This document shows positions 61,616-64,000 of a DNA stretch of 64,000 nt, piece after piece. Within the stretch, counting starts at the first letter, position 1. Each line of letters begins with the position of its first letter. This DNA comes from Pomacea canaliculata (taxonomy: Eukaryota > Mollusca > Gastropoda > Architaenioglossa > Ampullariidae): the NCBI RefSeq assembly GCF_003073045.1, contig NC_037601.1:11519807-11583806 (forward strand), written 5' to 3'. The translations under genes were made by a program, and so were the position numbers. The notes under the pieces are model-generated. The model had not been told where the DNA came from, did no database searches, and saw nothing but the letters and a program-made list of their open reading frames with translations.

Positions 61616-63035
61616 GAAGCAAGAGAGAGGAGAGGCGACAGAGACGTGACAAACAAGGGCCGCCGCTCTTAACGTGGCCGCCGTCGGAAAGTGGACATCA
61701 AAAGCCGACCCGGATATCAAAGTCCTAATCCGCTAAAAGACATTTCAATTCGTACACCTCCACAGTGGCCATGTGCAGGACTCTCATTGGATGCCCTTTA
61801 TGGACGATTTAATAAGCTCCGTGTACCGTTCAGCTACCCTTCAGTTTCCTTCGTGTTACTTCTCCTTTGATGTCATTCAGTGGAGTTGGCAGAAAGCAAA
61901 AGCGGGTTCTGTTGGACGGCACCTGAACTGATGGGTGACACGGACTGTACTAAATTTTAATGTCACGAACAAGGGAGGCGAGGAAAGAAAAAAAAAAAAA
62001 CCTTGAAGGAGGCGCTGAAGTCAATGCTTTCTACAGGACTGGAAAAAGTTATCCAGCGCAACCTTTCCTTTTCTTTGCTTGGCAACAGCACATGAACCAG
62101 GGGCTGGAGGCGAAGAAAAGACAAGCTGCTGAACGCTGGCAACCTTTACAAAATATTCAACTGCAAAGATGAAAAGCGGCTGCGAGGCTGTCTTTCCCTC
62201 CGGTCCTTGTACAGCTGTGGAAGAGCAGGACTTTTGTTCAACTCTTCAAAAGACCATGACAACTATCTGAGACAGGAATAATGTGTATCTGAAACGGTAA
62301 TCCCTGAGAAGCATTTTAATCTCACGAAGAGGCACGTATTCTTCTTGGATAAACATATTAGGCTTAGGATAAACGTGTAATCGTCTTATGTGAACATGTG
62401 AGTCATCGAAGCAAGCAATAGAACGTCAAGGATAAGAATCAGCAGCTAATACAGAACATCGATCTCTAAACAAAGGAAACACTGGAACTTTTTTTTCAAA
62501 TGAAATATTAAAAAATATAAATTGTCTGAGCCTGATGCGAGCAAGGCGCGACAGTTAAGGGTTACTCGTGATTCTGCAAATCTCTGCTTTAATATGTCGA
62601 TTTTATCCATCAGGAACTGACATCTGGACTTGAGCAGTGTAAGGTTCGACTGTTTGAGGAAGCTTGTAAAAAAAAAAAAAAGTAAATAAATCCTTCTTCG
62701 TTAGGAGCTGCGCGGACTGTGTGTGATGATCCTTATCCTCGGTGATCACGTGATATGACGAGAGATGCGTTAATCCTTGTGACCAGGTATGTGATACGAG
62801 GTGATGTTGTGGTGTGACAATAACACAGGTTACAATGATCCTCAGAGTGATGAACAGTGTGTGATAACATATGTCATGGCTGATATCATGATCCCTAGAG
62901 GAGTGATCGGCTTTTGCATTTGACACTCATCGACAGTGCTGGTTGATGACTTTCTGCGATTCTGGGACAAACAGTGTAAATCCTTACTAACAAGATTGGA
63001 GCAATATGGTAGGATAATAGTCCTGGGACTATAGT
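61616..63035. other. region without supported gene
   Basis: Short frames only (for example 61960-62172). Sequence at 61670-61900 is GC-richer, with an inverted CCAAT (ATTGG) at 61786, and could be the promoter or 5' untranslated region of a rightward gene beyond the window; nothing coding confirms this. 62700-62900 has irregular GTGAT-rich repetition. Confidence 0.3.
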
Positions 63036-63325
63036 AAGATTACAGGAATAAAGCTCTGGAGATTGGGGCACTGTGTAATTATCACAGGAGTGAAGCATGG
63101 AGATTGGGGCATTGTATAATTACAAGAATAAAGCTCTGGAGAATCGGAAACGGTAGAAGAATTACAGGAGTGAAGCATGGGGACTGGGGCACTGTAGGAT
63201 TACAAGAGCAAAGCTATGAAGATGGGGCAGTGCAGGATTACAAGAGCAAAGCTATGAAGATGGGGCAGTGCAGGATTACAAGAGCAAAGCCCTGGACATT
63301 GGGGCACTATAGGACTATATAGGAG
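63036..63325. repeat. minisatellite, about 7 units of 36-48 bp
   Basis: Tandem units of the form GATTACAAGAGCAAAGCTAT followed by GAAGATGGGGCAGTGCAG. The two units at 63198-63274 are nearly identical and the outer ones diverged. The plus-strand frame through it (63104-63322) is a by-product of the repeat. Confidence 0.85.
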
Positions 63326-64000
63326 TAAAGATCTGGAATGATCCTAAATGCACAAACGCAGTTTGGCGAAGGCGCATGCGTATGCACACAAACAATATCG
63401 CCGTTGATCGTCTGACAACATGCGTGCCACGTGGGCCGCCGCTAATCCGAGTAGACGGCCATTAACTTTGTATCAATGCCTGTTTTCAGTAATGTGATAT
63501 AATCTGGCGACTGACTGGTCATAGCTGATTACTCGACAATGTTAACAGCTGCTCACTTGGCTTCGCTTCGCATCGTCCCGGGTGACGATGCAACGCTTAC
63601 AAGGCTATCAATGGTGACGGCGAAATCAGTCTCTGACAAATAAGGTGGCTACAAGATGGCGCCCTACATGTTCTGGGGACAGTTTTTACCATTTACCGCC
63701 CTTCCCAAGGGAGGTAACTAAGACCGCTTTTAGGCGCAGCGAAGCAAGGGTGAGAGGTAATCCAGTTATCCTGGCACTGACATTGATACTTCTCAATACA
63801 GTAAACAAAGTTGACAAGCCTGCCACGTGGTGTTCTCCCGTCCTGAGGCCATTTGAAAATGGCTTCCCTTGCCTGCTGTTTGTCTGGAGTTTGTTGCACA
63901 AAAGCGACACCATGTGAGAGCTCAGCACGAGGCCGGGCAAGGGGAGACTACCAACATGGTTGTAATCAGGTCTCTGCAGAAATGAGCGATGCATTTCCAA

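Noticed and set aside
61244-61720. Three overlapping minus-strand open frames rich in Ser and Leu
   Set aside because: They arise from the GA-rich minisatellite, all three frames are open at once, and none resembles a protein family.
63104-63322. Plus-strand frame of repeated GHCIITRIKL-like units
   Set aside because: It is a tandem-repeat by-product of the minisatellite at 63036-63325, with no start context or splice support.
1-64000. CRISPR arrays, phage, operons or other prokaryotic systems
   Set aside because: The sequence is spliced eukaryotic DNA; no regularly spaced short repeats or polycistronic arrangement were seen.

Overview
The window is animal nuclear DNA: intron-rich genes with GT/AG splice sites, AT-rich introns, and many transposable-element fossils. 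The five conserved genes are ordinary metazoan orthologues. The repeats (Tigger-type DNA transposons, a BED-finger hAT element, CR1/L2-like LINE tails ending in ATT repeats, a tRNA-like SINE) and the recurrent GGGAAATAACT-type motifs best fit a mollusc, probably a gastropod. That taxonomic call is an inference. No prokaryotic system, CRISPR array or virus is visible.

Layout. 1-3181: a hAT transposon on the minus strand; its 5' end is inside the window, its 3' end is off the left edge, and it carries a frameshift. 4790-11894 (-): GDAP1, a mitochondrial outer-membrane GST-like protein, 5 exons. 12150-13026 (+): TP53RK/Bud32, the KEOPS kinase, 2 exons. 14833-24236 (-): NGDN (neuroguidin, Sas10/C1D family), 13 exons. 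24446-30209 (+): EMC4, ER membrane complex subunit 4, 5 exons. 33112-58266 (-): RPGRIP1L, ciliary transition-zone scaffold, at least 35 exons. 58267-64000: no supported gene, but two minisatellites and one possible signal-peptide first exon.

Every gene was rebuilt exon by exon. Splice phases chain without a break from start codon to stop codon: GDAP1 349 aa, TP53RK 243 aa, NGDN 302 aa, EMC4 174 aa, RPGRIP1L 1359 aa before optional cassette exons. Neighbours alternate strand throughout, giving two short head-to-head intergenic regions (255 bp GDAP1/TP53RK, 209 bp NGDN/EMC4) and two tail-to-tail ones. The genes do not form one pathway: they act in mitochondrial dynamics, tRNA t6A modification, small-subunit ribosome biogenesis, ER membrane insertion and cilium gating. 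They look like housekeeping genes sharing bidirectional promoters.

Most introns hold mobile-element remains. These include three non-autonomous Tigger elements of two families, a pair of inverted 0.9-kb retroposons, a LINE insertion with a 22-bp target duplication, a chimeric LINE, a SINE and two MITE families. The most useful new observations are candidate cassette or alternative terminal exons in RPGRIP1L, the internally deleted Tigger elements, and the paired divergent promoters.
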